The notes under the pieces were generated by a model. That model saw only the letters and a list, made by a program, of their open reading frames with translations. It was not told where the DNA came from and did not search any database. 64,000 bases of DNA. Source: Liopterus haemorrhoidalis (lineage: Eukaryota; Arthropoda; Insecta; Coleoptera; Dytiscidae). The position numbers and the translations under genes were made by a program. The stretch is taken from assembly GCA_963971575.1 (NCBI GenBank), contig OZ020616.1:17557535-17621534 (forward strand), in the 5' to 3' direction. Below are positions 31,645 through 43,054 of the stretch, piece by piece. The stretch's first letter is position 1. Each line of letters starts with the position of its first letter.

Positions 31645-31935
31645 TTGCCTGACCTTAATATATAAGGGGCAAGAATTATAATCGCGAAAATTTTCGATGT
31701 CGAGATTTTGACTGATGATCACGTTTCATAGTCCAGGAAATCCAAAAAACCTATTTTCGAAGTGTCGTCCATATGTGTGTGTGTCTGTGTCTGTGTGTGT
31801 CTGTGTGTGTCTGTGTGTGTGTGTATGTCTGTCTGTGTGTGGGTGTGTATACACGATAACTCAAAAACGGTTCAACTTAGAGAGTACGTTCTGGTACTAA
31901 AAAATTATCCTATTGGAAAGAACCCTATTGTTTTT
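31645..31935 (+). mobile_element. HINE-like fragment of a third family, GT-rich core
   Basis: The start TTGCCTGACCTTAATATATA resembles the HINE-A 5' end in layout. A core of GTGT and GTCT units (31771-31842) is followed by ACACGATAACTCAAAAACGG. It runs directly into a HINE-A copy. No 3' hairpin is present. Confidence 0.45.
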
Positions 31936-31936
31936 T

Positions 31937-32487
31937 TCTAGTCAACCGATTTTTACCAAAACTTGATCAACTTGTGCCATTGATGTCAAAAGCTTAAATA
32001 TGCAGTTTCATAAAAATCCTTTTAGCCGAATTTGCTCTGCACGTGTACACAGGCAGATAGACAGACGGACGGACAGACCGACAGACATCATGCTAAAAAT
32101 AGTCAAAACGTTATGTAGACATCTCGAAATGTCAAAATTGGTATGATCACAATACCTCCCTTATATATGTTGGCGGTCGATAAAAATAAATTTTTTTCGT
32201 TTTATCAAAAAATGTCTCAATAAAAGTTGTTAGTTATTGCTCTTATAGCAACTTTTGTTAAATAATTTTTTTCTAAATATTTTTCTGTTATGATATATTC
32301 ACAAAAATCTAAAAATCGACACGAGTAAACTCTCATTTCTAGTCAACCGATTTTTACTAAAATTTGATCAACTCGTGCCATTGATGTCAGAAGCTTAAAT
32401 ATGAAGTTTCATAAAAATCTTTTTAGTCGAATTTGCTCTGCACGTGTACACAGACCGACAGACAGACATACGGACGGACGGACGGCC

Positions 32488-32546
<59 letters not shown>

Positions 32547-32668
32547 TAGACAGACATGCTAAAAATAATCAAAACGTTATGTAGGGACCTCAATTCATGG
32601 AGATCCATCGAAATCTCGAAATGTCAAAATCGGTATAATCACAATACCTCCCTTATATCCGTATAGTA
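31937..32668 (-). mobile_element. Two HINE-A copies in direct tandem
   Basis: Unit 1 (31937-32188) and unit 2 (about 32189-32668) have the same orientation, both with (GACA)n cores and CATGCTAAAAATA(A/G)TCAAAAC. Unit 1 ends ATATGTTGGCGGTCGATAA and unit 2 ends CACAATACCTCCCTTATAT. Tandem copies are known for Helentron-type replication. Confidence 0.7.
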
Positions 32669-32778
32669 CAACTAATCTGCATCGGCTTATAGTCAAAAGT
32701 AGCACTGGTGAAGAAATGCCTGAAGATCCAGTCAAATTTCAGTCATTTTATAAACTGTCTCAGGACACATTTAAAGTA

Positions 32779-33487
32779 CGAGGTCATATTGAAAACTAAT
32801 GCCTCCATGGCCATAACTTTTATAATGACGGGCCAGACCGTGTCAAAAGTGGTTTGCCATTTACCTTAAGTATCTGTACATAAGTCCTCCTAGCGGAGAT
32901 TCTCAGCAACATCGCGTTTGCGCATGATAGTTCTAAAAACAACGAGCTGTCATTGAATTTCTTACTGCGGAGGGTGTAGCGCCCATTGATATCCATCGAA
33001 GGTTAAGTGCCGTCTACCGTGAGACGTGTGTTGATGTGAGTACAGTTAGGAGGTGGGTAAGGACTGTGAAAGACGCAAATCCTCACACCAGTCAAAGAAC
33101 GCGTGGAGCACTGGAGAAGCTTGGGTTTCATGACGTTTTACCTCATCCACCTTATAGCCCAGATCTTGCGCCTTGTGACTTTTTCCTTTTTCCAAAGCTT
33201 AAGGAACATCTCTAGGGCAAGCGTTTCTCTTCGGGTGCAGAGGTGATAGCGGAGGTGCGGAAATGGTGCCGTGGGAAGTCTTCAGACTTTTTCTGTAACG
33301 GACTTGAAAAACTCGTACCACGTTGGCGTAAATGTATTACCTACTGTCAATGGCGATTATGTGGAAAAGTGAATATATCAGTACGTAAAGGACAGTTTAT
33401 ACTATTATTTCACATTTATATGTAAACCATATATCAATTACTAATAAAGTTATAGCCATGGAGACATTAGTTTTCAATATGCCCTCG
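32779..33487 (+). mobile_element. mariner deletion derivative
   Basis: The termini CGAGGTCATATTGAAAACTA and (inverted) CGAGGGCATATTGAAAACTA are flanked by TA. At 709 bp it is about half the family's usual length. Confidence 0.85.
32935..33360 (+). pseudogene. mariner transposase, HTH fused to C-terminus by deletion
   Basis: The plus-strand reading gives the HTH pieces RAVIEFLTAEGVAPIDIHRR and VSTVRRWVRTVKDANPHTSQ. It then jumps to LEKLGFHDVLPHPPYSPDLA followed by PCDFFLFPKLKEHL, a stop, and GKRFSSGAEVIAEVRKW. The first two catalytic aspartates are deleted; the third (PCDFF) remains. The PHPPYSPDLAPxDFFLFPKLK block is typical of DD34D mariners. Several frameshifts and stops are present, so it is non-functional. 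Confidence 0.75.
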
Positions 33488-33489
33488 TA

Positions 33490-34423
33490 CTTTTAAACAG
33501 AGTGGGTCTTTCTATTAAAAAATCTGACACCAAATTTCGGGAGACTATTACACCAGAGGAAAAATTAGTTATAACATTACGGAGATTTATACAATGATGT
33601 GTATTCGCCGACTTATAAACGACATGTGTTGTATGAAATTCGAGCATGCAGTGTCTTATACAATTTGTTTACGACACGTTTGCGACGTGTCTATTTGGTG
33701 TGCAAGTTGTTATAAAAGTACGTGTGCTGGAAATGAAGGGACGTGACGTCGACGTGTCGTAAATAAATGTCGTATAAGTGTGCAACCCGCTTAACGCTAC
33801 TGCAGCCTGGCGCTATAATCAAATGCAGTAATTAGCTTTTGATCTTTACTGACAGTGTCTCAAAACGAGTAACATCTAAAGTTTCGGTCTCGCGACCGTG
33901 TCGAGTGGGACATGCCATGTATGTGGCCTTCAGTATAGACACGCCATTACTCTACCTTAATTATAAAACATTTTTCAAGGATTTAGCTTTAAATACCGTT
34001 TATTTATCCAAGTCAAAGTGGAAGATTTGCGCTAGCCATTTAACAGACAGATACCAATAAACTAGTAAAAATATTTCGTAAATCGAAATAAAATAATCTT
34101 CAACGGAAGGAATAAATCTGAAACCCAAACATTACCAATCTAAAAAAATATTAGAGGAAAAACTTTTAAGTTCTTTGAAATTTTCCGCATTTCAACGTTT
34201 ATATTCAACCCACGATAAAACGAGATATCGGAAACCCATGCGTCAGCTGCCAACAAAATATGCTATGGTCGGACTTTGCATTCTGAAAATTTACATCCTT
34301 CTACCTGCATTGTTTGTGTGATATATTTTAACCGGGCCTTTGATGTTTAACATGAAAGTTATCTTTCCTCTTTAAGTTAAAGTGGAAATAGTAAAATAGT
34401 CTCTTTACAATAGTAGGGGAGAT
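33490..34423. other. Unassigned sequence
   Basis: No domain was recognised. A patch with several GACGTGTCG-like words lies at 33660-33770. It could be part of an unrecognised element. Confidence 0.35.
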
Positions 34424-34425
34424 GT

Positions 34426-35801
34426 GGGGACAGTGGCACAATTGGTACAGTGGAACATTTGAAATATCTTTGAAAAATAGAATATTTTCATGTCTGTTTG
34501 GGTATATATTGGCCCCTCTGGTACTGAGAAATTATACTATCCACATTTTGAGTCTATAAATTTAAGTCCCGCCATTTATGATGAAAATGTTGATTTGAGA
34601 TTGACAAACTAAAGTTTATCGTAACAAGAAATTTTTTATTTGAACGAAGCACAACTAAATTAGTAAAAAAAATTATATTATTGTTGTAAATTGGTCATTT
34701 GTCTACAGTGTAAAGCAATTACTAATGTTTTAAACTATATCAATTATTATATTTGATAAAATGTTCGTGAAAATAGGGTTAGGCTAACAGTGGCACACGT
34801 GTTATGTGGATACAGTGGTACAGTGAGCCACTGTACCCACGTACATGGGTACGAGTTAGAAGAACAATTCCAAGCTGTGCAAAATAAAAAAAGATCAGAA
34901 AATTAACAGATATTCTTGTAAGTTCATACACATCTGATACTGATGTCAATATTGATGAGAATTCAAATTCAGATGATAATGTTGACTCTGAATGTGATAC
35001 AGATTCGACAGACTACGTAAACAAGGATATTAAAGTAAGGCAATATGCCTTAATATTTGAAGGATACGGAAAGAATAAAATGAAGAGCCACTCTATAGGG
35101 GAAATCATAGAAATAACGACTGACGATATTGTTGTAACATATCTCCGATGGCTGACTCTACTCTTTAAATTTATTAAAACAAATGAAAATTACACATTTA
35201 AAAAATCAGAGCTGATAAAAGTTTTACCATCTCCTGCTCCGTCTGGTAGCACAAAACACCGTTTAGACGTTTTAATTTTTACAGTAAATTTAATTAAATA
35301 TAATTAACATTAAAATAAATACTATCAAAACTTACTGCTTCCAAGGAACTTACCAAAATTTTTTTTTTTTATATTAATAATAAATTTACATTTATATATT
35401 TATATACATTATTTAATTACTTAGTAGTTTGTTCCAAAAAATTTGATTTTTTATTAATTTTTCAGTACCTATCAGATGATTTATTTTGAAAGACATTGAA
35501 TTGAAGTTTCAATAAAAATTATTAATACATATACAGATTTTTTGGATACCTATTATATTTACTGTTCCACTGTATCCCTAATGCTGTTTCACTGTACCCT
35601 CACGTATAGGTACAGTGGCACAATTACAGAGGTCAACAAAAATATTAATTATAAATGGCATGTGATAAGGACATTAATTTTTAACAGGTTATTTAAACAA
35701 CGACATTATAAGTATTAAGTGGCGAAAAGATTTATTTAAAAAATTCAAAATTGAAGATGTACCGAAAACCAAAATGTGTGCCACCGTCCCCACATCTCCC
35801 C
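34426..35801 (+). mobile_element. pogo-like TIR element (F)
   Basis: The termini GGGGAGATGTGGGGACAGTG and (inverted) GGGGAGATGTGGGGACGGTG are flanked by TA. Repeats of ACAGTGG(C/T)AC occur inside both ends, in both orientations. It contains the C-terminal part of a transposase-like protein. Confidence 0.75.
34892..35307 (+). pseudogene. Transposase C-terminal tail, probably pogo-like
   Basis: After an in-frame stop the open frame runs about 137 codons to a stop at 35307. It starts with KKIRKLTDILVSSYTSDTDV, has an acidic S/D-rich linker (NIDENSNSDDNVDSECDTDS), then QYALIFEGYGKNK and DDIVVTYLRW, and ends KHRLDVLIFTVNLIKYN. This order (acidic linker, a small beta-rich domain with FxGxxxxxxYxGxI, then K-x-x-x-x-F-x-V-x-L-x-x-YN) recalls the tails of many insect pogo-type transposases. 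The catalytic DDE domain is absent. Assignment is from memory; another DDE family cannot be excluded. Confidence 0.45.
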
Positions 35802-36057
35802 TACATATTCTTAGCTGTTACAACACAGTACATACCTTATTCACTTATAATATCCATCATTCCATGCTCATCACTTTTCGTAATGATTCTAAAATGGTTC
35901 AATTCTAGAACTATTCTGTTAGTGTAGTGAGCAAGAAGATTATCAATATATTTTTTCTATACTTAATGTATTTTTGTTTTGAAAAGAAGAAAATACTTGC
36001 TACACGTCAGTTGTTTGGTACTTTGCTAAAAATTCTCAAATGAGCAGTGATTAGTAC

Positions 36058-36645
36058 CAGAGCCAGCGCTAGCTCTTTTTGCGCCTAGGGCAAACCCGCC
36101 AAACTATGCCTTTTTGTTACAATATGCAGTAGCGTACCGAAATGGGGGACGGTTAGGTGCAATCTTATTTCAAACATATTCTTTTAATTTAGATGGTTGC
36201 AATTTAAATATCTTTACATTTTAACCTAATACTAATTATGGCTAAGTAAATTTGCTGGTACAGTGGTACCTCTCGACTTACAAACTTCTCGAAATACGAA
36301 CTTTTCGAGGTACAAACTATTTTTAAATCCTATTTTGACCTCTAAATACGAAACGTGATTTTTTTCATTTTAAATGAATCAAAGCCTGTTTTCCATTGGG
36401 TATACTTTTTAAAAAAAATTTCCTAGTACTAGAAACAGGCTACCAACAGGCTACTACTACAGGTAACAAATCGAAAACTTCTGAACCACAAAACCAGACA
36501 CAAGAAAGTTGTTCATTTTTTACAGTTTAAAGGAAGATGATTTTCACACTTATCATGTGAAACAGAAAATTTCATAAATAAAAATGAATATGTAATGGTA
36601 TACAAAATGCACATTTATTATGTTACATTTTTAAGGTACTTTCTG
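36058..36645. mobile_element. hAT-like family D copy with nested pogo-like MITE, truncated
   Basis: It starts CAGAGCCAGCGCTAGCTC and follows the copy at 13.5-14.8 kb (inverted there). From 36261 it enters the same pogo-like MITE (CAGTGGTACC) at the same place. The far ends of both are lost near 36640. Confidence 0.65.
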
Positions 36646-37977
36646 ATTTTATGAAATCTATGAATTAAAGTCGCATGTTATCTTGAGTGTTTTTTAATTT
36701 GTTCATAAAAATTATGAAGGTTTAAGGCATGAAAAAGAGAGTTAAGTCCGCGGAAAATTTTCCTGAACATGTTGGTGCAAACCTTTCGACTTTTTTAGGA
36801 TCAATAATTACTGAGTTTTAAGCATTTATGTGTTTTGGGAATTATTACCATATGATTTTAAATATTTTGCTTGATTTAATTATTTAAAAAATCAGGTACC
36901 TTGAAATTCATAAAAATAGGCCTCTTTTGCCACAAACGATATTATGAACACGCTAGTGTATTTTATTTTTAACCAGTACAGCCGTTCTTTAGTTTTGTTG
37001 ACCCGTACATACATTCACATATTAGTATAGATTTTTATTTATAACATAATGTTATCTATTGTAATTCTATTTCAGCACCTGATGAATCTAAATATCATTT
37101 AGTGACATGTGTTTATAAAATAACTACATTTTCCATAAAAGCCGTACGAGTTTTATTTCATCGTTGGCTTTTCTTTACGTTGAAAGCAATGCTGTGCAAC
37201 AATAAGATTGCACATTAAAGATGAATTTGCCTCAGCAAAATCCAGGAAAGTTCATATTTAATATTTTTTGTTCTCAATTATATAAGGCTGGACATTTTAC
37301 AAAAATATTGGATTGTTTATATTTTATTAATTTATATAAAACATTGGGGGATCCCCGCTTCGGAGGACCCGTTAAACCCCCATGGCCTAGAACCCTTACA
37401 ATTCATATGACGATATTGGTTGTAGTCTCTTCATTTGCTTTGTATATCCAGTGTAAATGAGAGACAAAATGGGACTGCAATTGTATCGATTCGAATGTAA
37501 TAATTTTAAAATTTCATATATCGCGAGTCCAATTACAAAAGTAATTATTTGTAGCGGAATGGTGGTAGAAGTGCGGATGAGAGTGGAACGTGGAACGTAA
37601 AACCAATAACGGCAGCCGCTCTAATGCTTCCAATCACGGACTACCGCAATCACGGTAACATTTATGGCTTTCATTTAAGACCACGATATTGAAACATTCA
37701 TTAAGACAAATGGCATTGAGAAAATATACGAGTATTTAGGATTAGAACTTCAAGAAAAAGAACTGAAAAAATGTTTTTATTTGTTTCAATTCAGAAGTTT
37801 TGCTCTAACAATGTCAGACTATTATAAAACTTCCTAAATAGATATTTAAGGCACAAGGAATGTAAGGACGTGTTAAATATCGAGGAATGTAGATACGACC
37901 TAAGGTTTGTTTAAGTTCCGAGAATGTTAATAGTATGTACATTCGGTGTTACTTATTATATTTTTCCCATTACCAGC
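36646..37977. other. Unassigned sequence
   Basis: The open frame at 37221-37460 has no recognisable domain. No terminal repeats were found. Confidence 0.4.
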
Positions 37978-37978
37978 A

Positions 37979-38045
37979 GTGGCGAAACTAGAATTCATGG
38001 GCCCCTATGCGATATATTTCTTGGTCCCCTTGGTTTATAAAGCTT
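37979..38045. mobile_element. hAT terminus fragment
   Basis: CAGTGGCGAAACTAGAATTC followed by GGGCCCCTATGCG looks like a hAT end cut off by the adjacent HINE-A. The opposite end was not found. Confidence 0.4.
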
Positions 38046-38187
38046 AAAAAATCAGCTGTGGCCACCACAGGACCGACCGCCGTCACAAAGTACTTGTATA
38101 AAATACATTATCAGCAGAGTAGAAATAACTTGGCCTAATATTTTCTAACAGAGATATTATTTATCATTACCATGGAAACGTTACATA

Positions 38188-39473
38188 CAGGGTCCGGTAG
38201 AGAGGTATGATGTTTTTGAAAAGACTATCACACATTTAATTTCGAACCAATTTAAAAATTTATTGTTTTTATACATAACTTGTACATTGCCATTTGCAAA
38301 AAATACACATTTATTTTCGAAAAAATAATCAACTTCAAAAATCACATCAGTTAAGTGGCGTCAATTTTGTCGAGGCATTCTTGTAGACGGGTGGCGAAAT
38401 TGTCCATACAATGTTCAAGTATGACGTGCAATCCTTTGAATTTCTCGTGTTATGTTTTCGGAAAGCTCTTCAAGAGTACGTGGTTTGTTAATGTAAGTTT
38501 GAGCTTTTAAGTAGCCCCATAAAAAGTAGTTACAAGGTGACAGGTCTGGTGACCGAGGTGGCCACTCCATTTCCCACGCAATGAAATCAGGCGTCCTGGG
38601 AAATGCTGTCTTAAAAAAGCTGTTTCTCTTGAAGTATGACAAGTTACCCCATCTTGTTGAAACCAACTGTGTTGAGGTTGGTGCGTCGTCTTCTTACTTC
38701 TGGCAGGAAATGGTAACGTAGCGATCTGTGTTAACAGTCACTATTCGTCCGTTTTCACGAAAAAAATAAGGCCCAATAATGCAGGTTCAAGATACGCCAC
38801 ACCAAACAGTTACTTTCTAGCTGTGCAGAGGATTCTGATGTAGTTCTTGCGGGTTTTCGGTCACCCAGTACCGAAAGTTCTGTTTGTTTACCAGCCCCGA
38901 TAAATGAAAGTAGGCCTCGTCACTCGTGATCAAAACGATATCGTCCGTCAGCAATTCCAACATCGCTTCTGCGAACCTGTGTCGTCTCATGAAGTTGTTT
39001 TACAGCAGTTTTTGAACAATAATAATCTTATACGGATAGAAATGAAGGTCCAAGTGTAAGATTCTGCGAACTGACCTGTCTGACATCTGAAGAGCGCGTA
39101 CGTGACGTATCGCCGAACGACGAGGGCTGGCTTCCACCTCTTGTCGCACTCTTTCGATGTTTTCCGGGGTCCGTACCGTTCGATCACGTCCCCGTGCAGT
39201 CCCTGGTCTAAACGATCCTGTTCTTTTAAAACTATTCACCCACTTCATAATGGTATTCCGTTTTGGAACACGACCATGACGACCAACATTAAAATGGTTT
39301 CGAAATCATGAAGGTGTTGTAAATAAACACACGATGTGCTACAGACCAAGGCTCCATTGTTACTGAAATGGCATCTGTTGACGAGTAGATATCAACCATT
39401 CCGAAAACTATGTGACCACCAAAGAGCGCATAACAGTCATTTCAAAAACATCATACCTCTCTGCCGGACCCTG
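38188..39473 (-). mobile_element. mariner, full length with TA duplication
   Basis: The termini CAGGGTCCGGTAGAGAGGTA and (inverted) CAGGGTCCGGCAGAGAGGTA are flanked by TA (38186-38187, 39474-39475). The length of 1286 bp is standard for mariners. Confidence 0.9.
38400..39250 (-). pseudogene. mariner transposase (rosa/DD41D type), frameshifted
   Basis: The minus-strand frame 39248-39000 gives the HTH region (WVNSFKRTGSFRPGTARGRD and SAIRHVRALQMSDRSVRRIL). Further frames give LITSDEAYFHLSGLVNKQNF with the first catalytic aspartate. The frame 38666-38415 ends with WPPRSPDLSPCNYFLWGYLK. In the last block the third catalytic aspartate is replaced by asparagine (CNYF in place of CDYF). Together with frameshifts near 39000 and 38700 this makes the copy inactive. 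NKQNFRYW and FLWGYLK are shared with the element at 26.8 kb. Confidence 0.8.
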
Positions 39474-39977
39474 TATAAGTATGAAAAAATAGATACTTAT
39501 TTTTTATATAAATTTATTATTTTTTTATTAAACTATTTATTATATAAATTTCGAACAATTTTTCAAAAAAATTTCGTTTTATCAAAAAATGTCTGAAATA
39601 AAAGTTGTTAGCTATTGCTTTTATAGCAACTTTTGTTAAATACATTTTTTCGAAATATGTTGTTAAATTTTCGCAAAAATCTTAAGATCGACACGAGTAA
39701 ACTTCCATTTCTAGCCAACCGATTTTTACCAAAAGTTGATCAACTCGGCAACTCATCAAGCCATTGATGTCAAGAGCTTAAATATGGTTCATAAAAATCC
39801 TTTTAGCCGAATTTACTCTGCACGTGTACACAGACAAACAGACAGACAGACATTATGCTAAAAATAGTCAAAGCGTTATGTAGGGACCTCAATTCGTGGA
39901 GATTCATCGAAGTCTTCAAATGTAAAAATCGGTATGATCACATACCTCCCTTATACATGTTGGCGGTCGGTAAAAAG

Positions 39978-40320
39978 ATGAAATTTAACAGTAAAAAAAT
40001 TCAATAGCCAGTTGTTTGAATAATTATTATTTTGAGGATTTTGGGGCTGGATTAACTATTAATCAATATAAGCACGTGTTTAGGACACCAAGGAGGAAAT
40101 CATAAAAATACATACATACCGACCCCTGGAGGGGTCGGGAGAAAAATTTTCGGGGTCGCCAAGTTCAAAGAAATTTATATAACAATAAAGAATGTAAGGC
40201 TTCTCTTCAACAAGTATCAGGTACCAGGTACCAGTACTACTACTAGTGAAATGAAATTTTATTATTTATAAAAATAGAACTATATTTTTTACGAAAACAA
40301 TTGTCTGTATTAATACCTAA
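39978..40320. other. Unassigned, with part of a hAT-like element
   Basis: GACCCCTGGAGGGGTCGG (about 40131) and GCAGTGGTGCGCAAACTATT (minus strand, near 40880) may be parts of one hAT-like element enclosing the two hAT sequences at 40.32 and 40.44 kb. The left terminus is missing. Confidence 0.3.
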
Positions 40321-40324
40321 TCAG

Positions 40325-40400
40325 AGCCGTAGCAATGAATTTGGCGCCCTTGGGAAATATTTAAAGTAGAGATTTGTAAATTAATTTAAGGAGGTCCACA
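40325..40400. mobile_element. hAT-like terminus fragment
   Basis: CAGAGCCGTAGCAATGAATT and TTGGCGCCCTTGGG match the start of the fragment at 18264. The other end was not found. Confidence 0.4.
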
Positions 40401-40437
40401 TATGTAATTTAGGAATTAATTTTATTACGAGTAAACA

Positions 40438-40589
40438 CAGAAGCGGATTTAACGGCGGGCGCACCGGGCGCGCGCCTTGGTCCCCGCCCTCTAAAGGGCC
40501 CCGCAAAAACCTAATTTTACACTTTTCTAATTGAGGGGCCCAATATTCTTACTGCGCCCGGGGCCTTAACTGACCTAAATCCGCCACTG
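40438..40589. mobile_element. Small hAT MITE (152 bp) with exact 8-bp duplication
   Basis: The ends are CAGAAGCGGATTTA and, inverted, CAGTGGCGGATTTA. AGTAAACA flanks both (40430-40437, 40590-40597). Confidence 0.85.
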
Positions 40590-40998
40590 AGTAAACAAAG
40601 AATTCCGAAGGAGAAAGCTATAAAAATACTGAATCGCAAATTCAAATTTTTGAAAAATCTACAACTATTCATTTCAAAGAACGGAAATAATACAAGCGAA
40701 TGGAAATAGATGACGTCACCGACACTCTTTTAAAAACACCCTGTAAGTGCAAAAGCCCAAAAAGAATTTCACTTTAACTACGTTGACGATTAAAAAAACA
40801 TCTATTGTCTATCCATGGGTCGCGACAAAATTTTACACAAAATGGGGGGTCGGAAATGAAAATAGTTTGCGCACCACTGCCTTAAAGCACACACAAGAAA
40901 ACATACATACATACACAAAATTCATTAATATTAATATATAATGGTTTTAAGTTATTCTACATATGCTATAATAGTATATTATGCAACGATCATGGAAT

Positions 40999-41090
40999 GA
41001 TGGTCATTTCACACGAGTATGAAAGTTGCGCCACGAGCCGCAGACAAATAGCGCAATTCATACGAGTGAGAAATGACTATTCTATGCAAG
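40999..41090. mobile_element. Small inverted-repeat element (family J)
   Basis: The arms GTCATTTCACACGAGTATGA and (inverted) GTCATTTCTCACTCGTATGA flank a centre with CCACGAGCCGCAGAC. A related structure with the same centre, inverted, lies at 59.96-60.05 kb. Confidence 0.5.
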
Positions 41091-41133
41091 TTTCATACTA
41101 TGCTTTTTCCACGACTATAACTTTATTACTTGC

Positions 41134-41482
41134 CGGTCGCTATGGCGCAGTGGTCAGCTCATTTGATTATTACTTATGTAGTTTTTATTCAGTTCTCTTC
41201 TAAAACTAACAATAATTTGTAGTAGGTATCGTTTGAGAACTATTTCTAAATTGGTACCTACTTTTAATGTCTTGAGTCTTGAGTCGAATAATTGTATAAT
41301 GTATAATGTATGGATTAAGGATATGTTAGTATATATGTATATGTACATTCTATTTGTATAGATATCTAGCGTATAAATATATTCCTATGTTTTAAGGCTA
41401 ATAATGTATATGTATGGACACATGAATGGACCTCTGTGTCTGTAGTGTTCTAAAGAATAATAAATAAATAAATAAATAAATT
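41134..41482 (+). mobile_element. tRNA-derived SINE, partial head and AAAT tail
   Basis: GCCGGTCGCTATGGCGCAGT followed by GGTCAGCTCATTTGA matches the SINE head at 43260, then diverges before the B box. The region ends in (AATA)n at 41459-41482. Whether head and tail belong together is not certain. Confidence 0.4.
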
Positions 41483-41710
41483 TGAGAGCTTCTTTCAACC
41501 TATTTAATACGTTGCCTAGCAACGGTCATGTGCGTGTCATACGGAATGTAAATTCAGTTAAAATAACAGTACTTGCGTCAACTTACTGACTAAGATCAAC
41601 TCTCTAAAAAAATATATTTGCAATATTCGACAACTTTAACTATATTGAATAAATTTAACTTAACTATATTATTTAGTTTGAATCTGGTTTCCTTTAAAAA
41701 CTAACAATAA

Positions 41711-42255
41711 TTACCGACCGCCAACATATATAAGGGAGGTATTGTGATCATACCGATTTTGACATTTCGACATTTCGATGGATCTCCATAAATTGAGGTC
41801 CCTACATAACGTTTTGACTATTTTTAGCATGATGTCTGTCGGTCTGTCTGTCCGTCCGTCCGTCTATCCATTCGTCCATCCGTTCGTCCGTCTATCTTTC
41901 TGTGTGTCCGTCTATCTGTCTGTGTGTCTGTCTGTCTGTGTACACGTGCAGAGCAAATTCGGCTAAAAGGATTTTTATGAAACTGCATATTTAAGCTTTT
42001 GACATCAATGGCACGAGTTGATCAACTTTTGGTAAATATCGGTTAACTAAAAATGGGAGTTTACTCGTGTCGATTTTAAGATTTTTGTGAATATTTCACA
42101 ACAGAAAAATATTTCGAAAATTTATTTAGTGAACAAAAGTTGCTATAAAAGCAATAATTAATAACTTTTATTTGAGACGTTTTTTGATAAAACGAAAAAT
42201 TTCGAATAATTTTTGTAAAATTTTTCGAAATTTGTCATTGACACGTTTATAATGA
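41711..42255 (+). mobile_element. HINE-A copy, 3' end missing
   Basis: It begins TTACCGACCGCCAACATATA and has an unusually varied GTCC/GTCT/ATCC core (41833-41940). The rest follows copy 1 until about 42255, before the hairpin. Confidence 0.75.
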
Positions 42256-42351
42256 ACGTATATATAAATAGTCGTAGAAAAAAATATTTATGCTACATAA
42301 AGATGCATATTCTAAAAAAAAAATTGTTTTAAGTCAGATTTTTTAATACAC

Positions 42352-42960
42352 TAAATATCCGCGTTTCTCATTCGAACGGGACAGCAGAGTACGAGATGAA
42401 TTTTTGAACGAAAAAGTACTGGCCGCCAAGAGAAAATTTAAAACCTGGCCCAAAAAATGTGGTTTGTGAATGTCTAGTAGATCCAAAGAATGTCTACTAC
42501 CACCTTTGCATATAGAACTTACTAAACAGTTTGTGTAAACGTTGGATAAAAACGGGGAGTGTTTTAAATTCCTGTGTCGACCGCTTCCTTGCCCCACCTA
42601 AACAAAACTAAAAGAAGGTATTTTTGTATGACCACAAATAAGAACATTAATGAAAAGTAATGAACTTGAAATGGTAATGAAAGATAATGAAAAAGAGGCC
42701 CGGAGAGCTTTTAAAGAAGTTGTAAACAAGTTTCTAAGAAACTACAAAGACTCGGAATATATTAACATGGATGAAAACATGTTCGTCAACTTTAAAAACT
42801 TAGATTGCAACATGAGCTTATAACTTCACTTTCTAACATGCACAGCTGGATTACTTTCCATAAAATCTTGGGATATCAGTGAGGAACAGGATGAAAGATT
42901 TTACCAAGGGAAAAAGAATGAAATAAATCAGTTTTTTCAGTATAACTCTAAATCTATTCA
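42352..42960 (+). pseudogene. Remnant of a multicopy arthropod protein family, function unknown
   Basis: Several frames carry pieces in the right order: FERDSRVRDEFLNEKVLAAK, ECLVDPKN, LLPPLHIELTKQFV, LDKNGECFKFL, KLKEGIFV, EARRAFKEVVNKFLRNYKDS, LDCNMSL and DISEEQDERFYQG. I recall a protein family, present in many copies in insect and other arthropod genomes, with a W-D-S-R block, LLPPLHIKLGLMKNFV, KEGIFVGPQIR, a VVxNFLGN helix, LGCNMSLKxHFLHSH and SDExGERFHQ. It is often found among mobile elements and its role is unknown to me. Stops and frameshifts occur (after KKCGL, after NMSL). No element ends were recognised around it. Confidence 0.55.
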
Positions 42961-43054
42961 TCATAATCGCTTCCGGATTTTTTAGTTATAAAATCCTGAA
43001 AAAAGCTAGGGTTACATAACATTTCTACATATTTTAGTTTTTGAGAAAAATTTA

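Larger units (their letters stand above)
38046..39976 (-). mobile_element. HINE-A copy split by a mariner
   Basis: The 3' end lies at the left (AATCAGCTGTGGCCACCACA then GGACCGACCGCC) and the 5' end at the right (TATACATGTTGGCGGTCGGTAA). The mariner at 38188-39473 interrupts the 3' part at a TA. The (GACA)n core is at about 39830-39853. Confidence 0.8.

Noticed and set aside
37221..37460. Small protein-coding gene
   Set aside because: No recognisable motif, no splice context and no related copy in the window.
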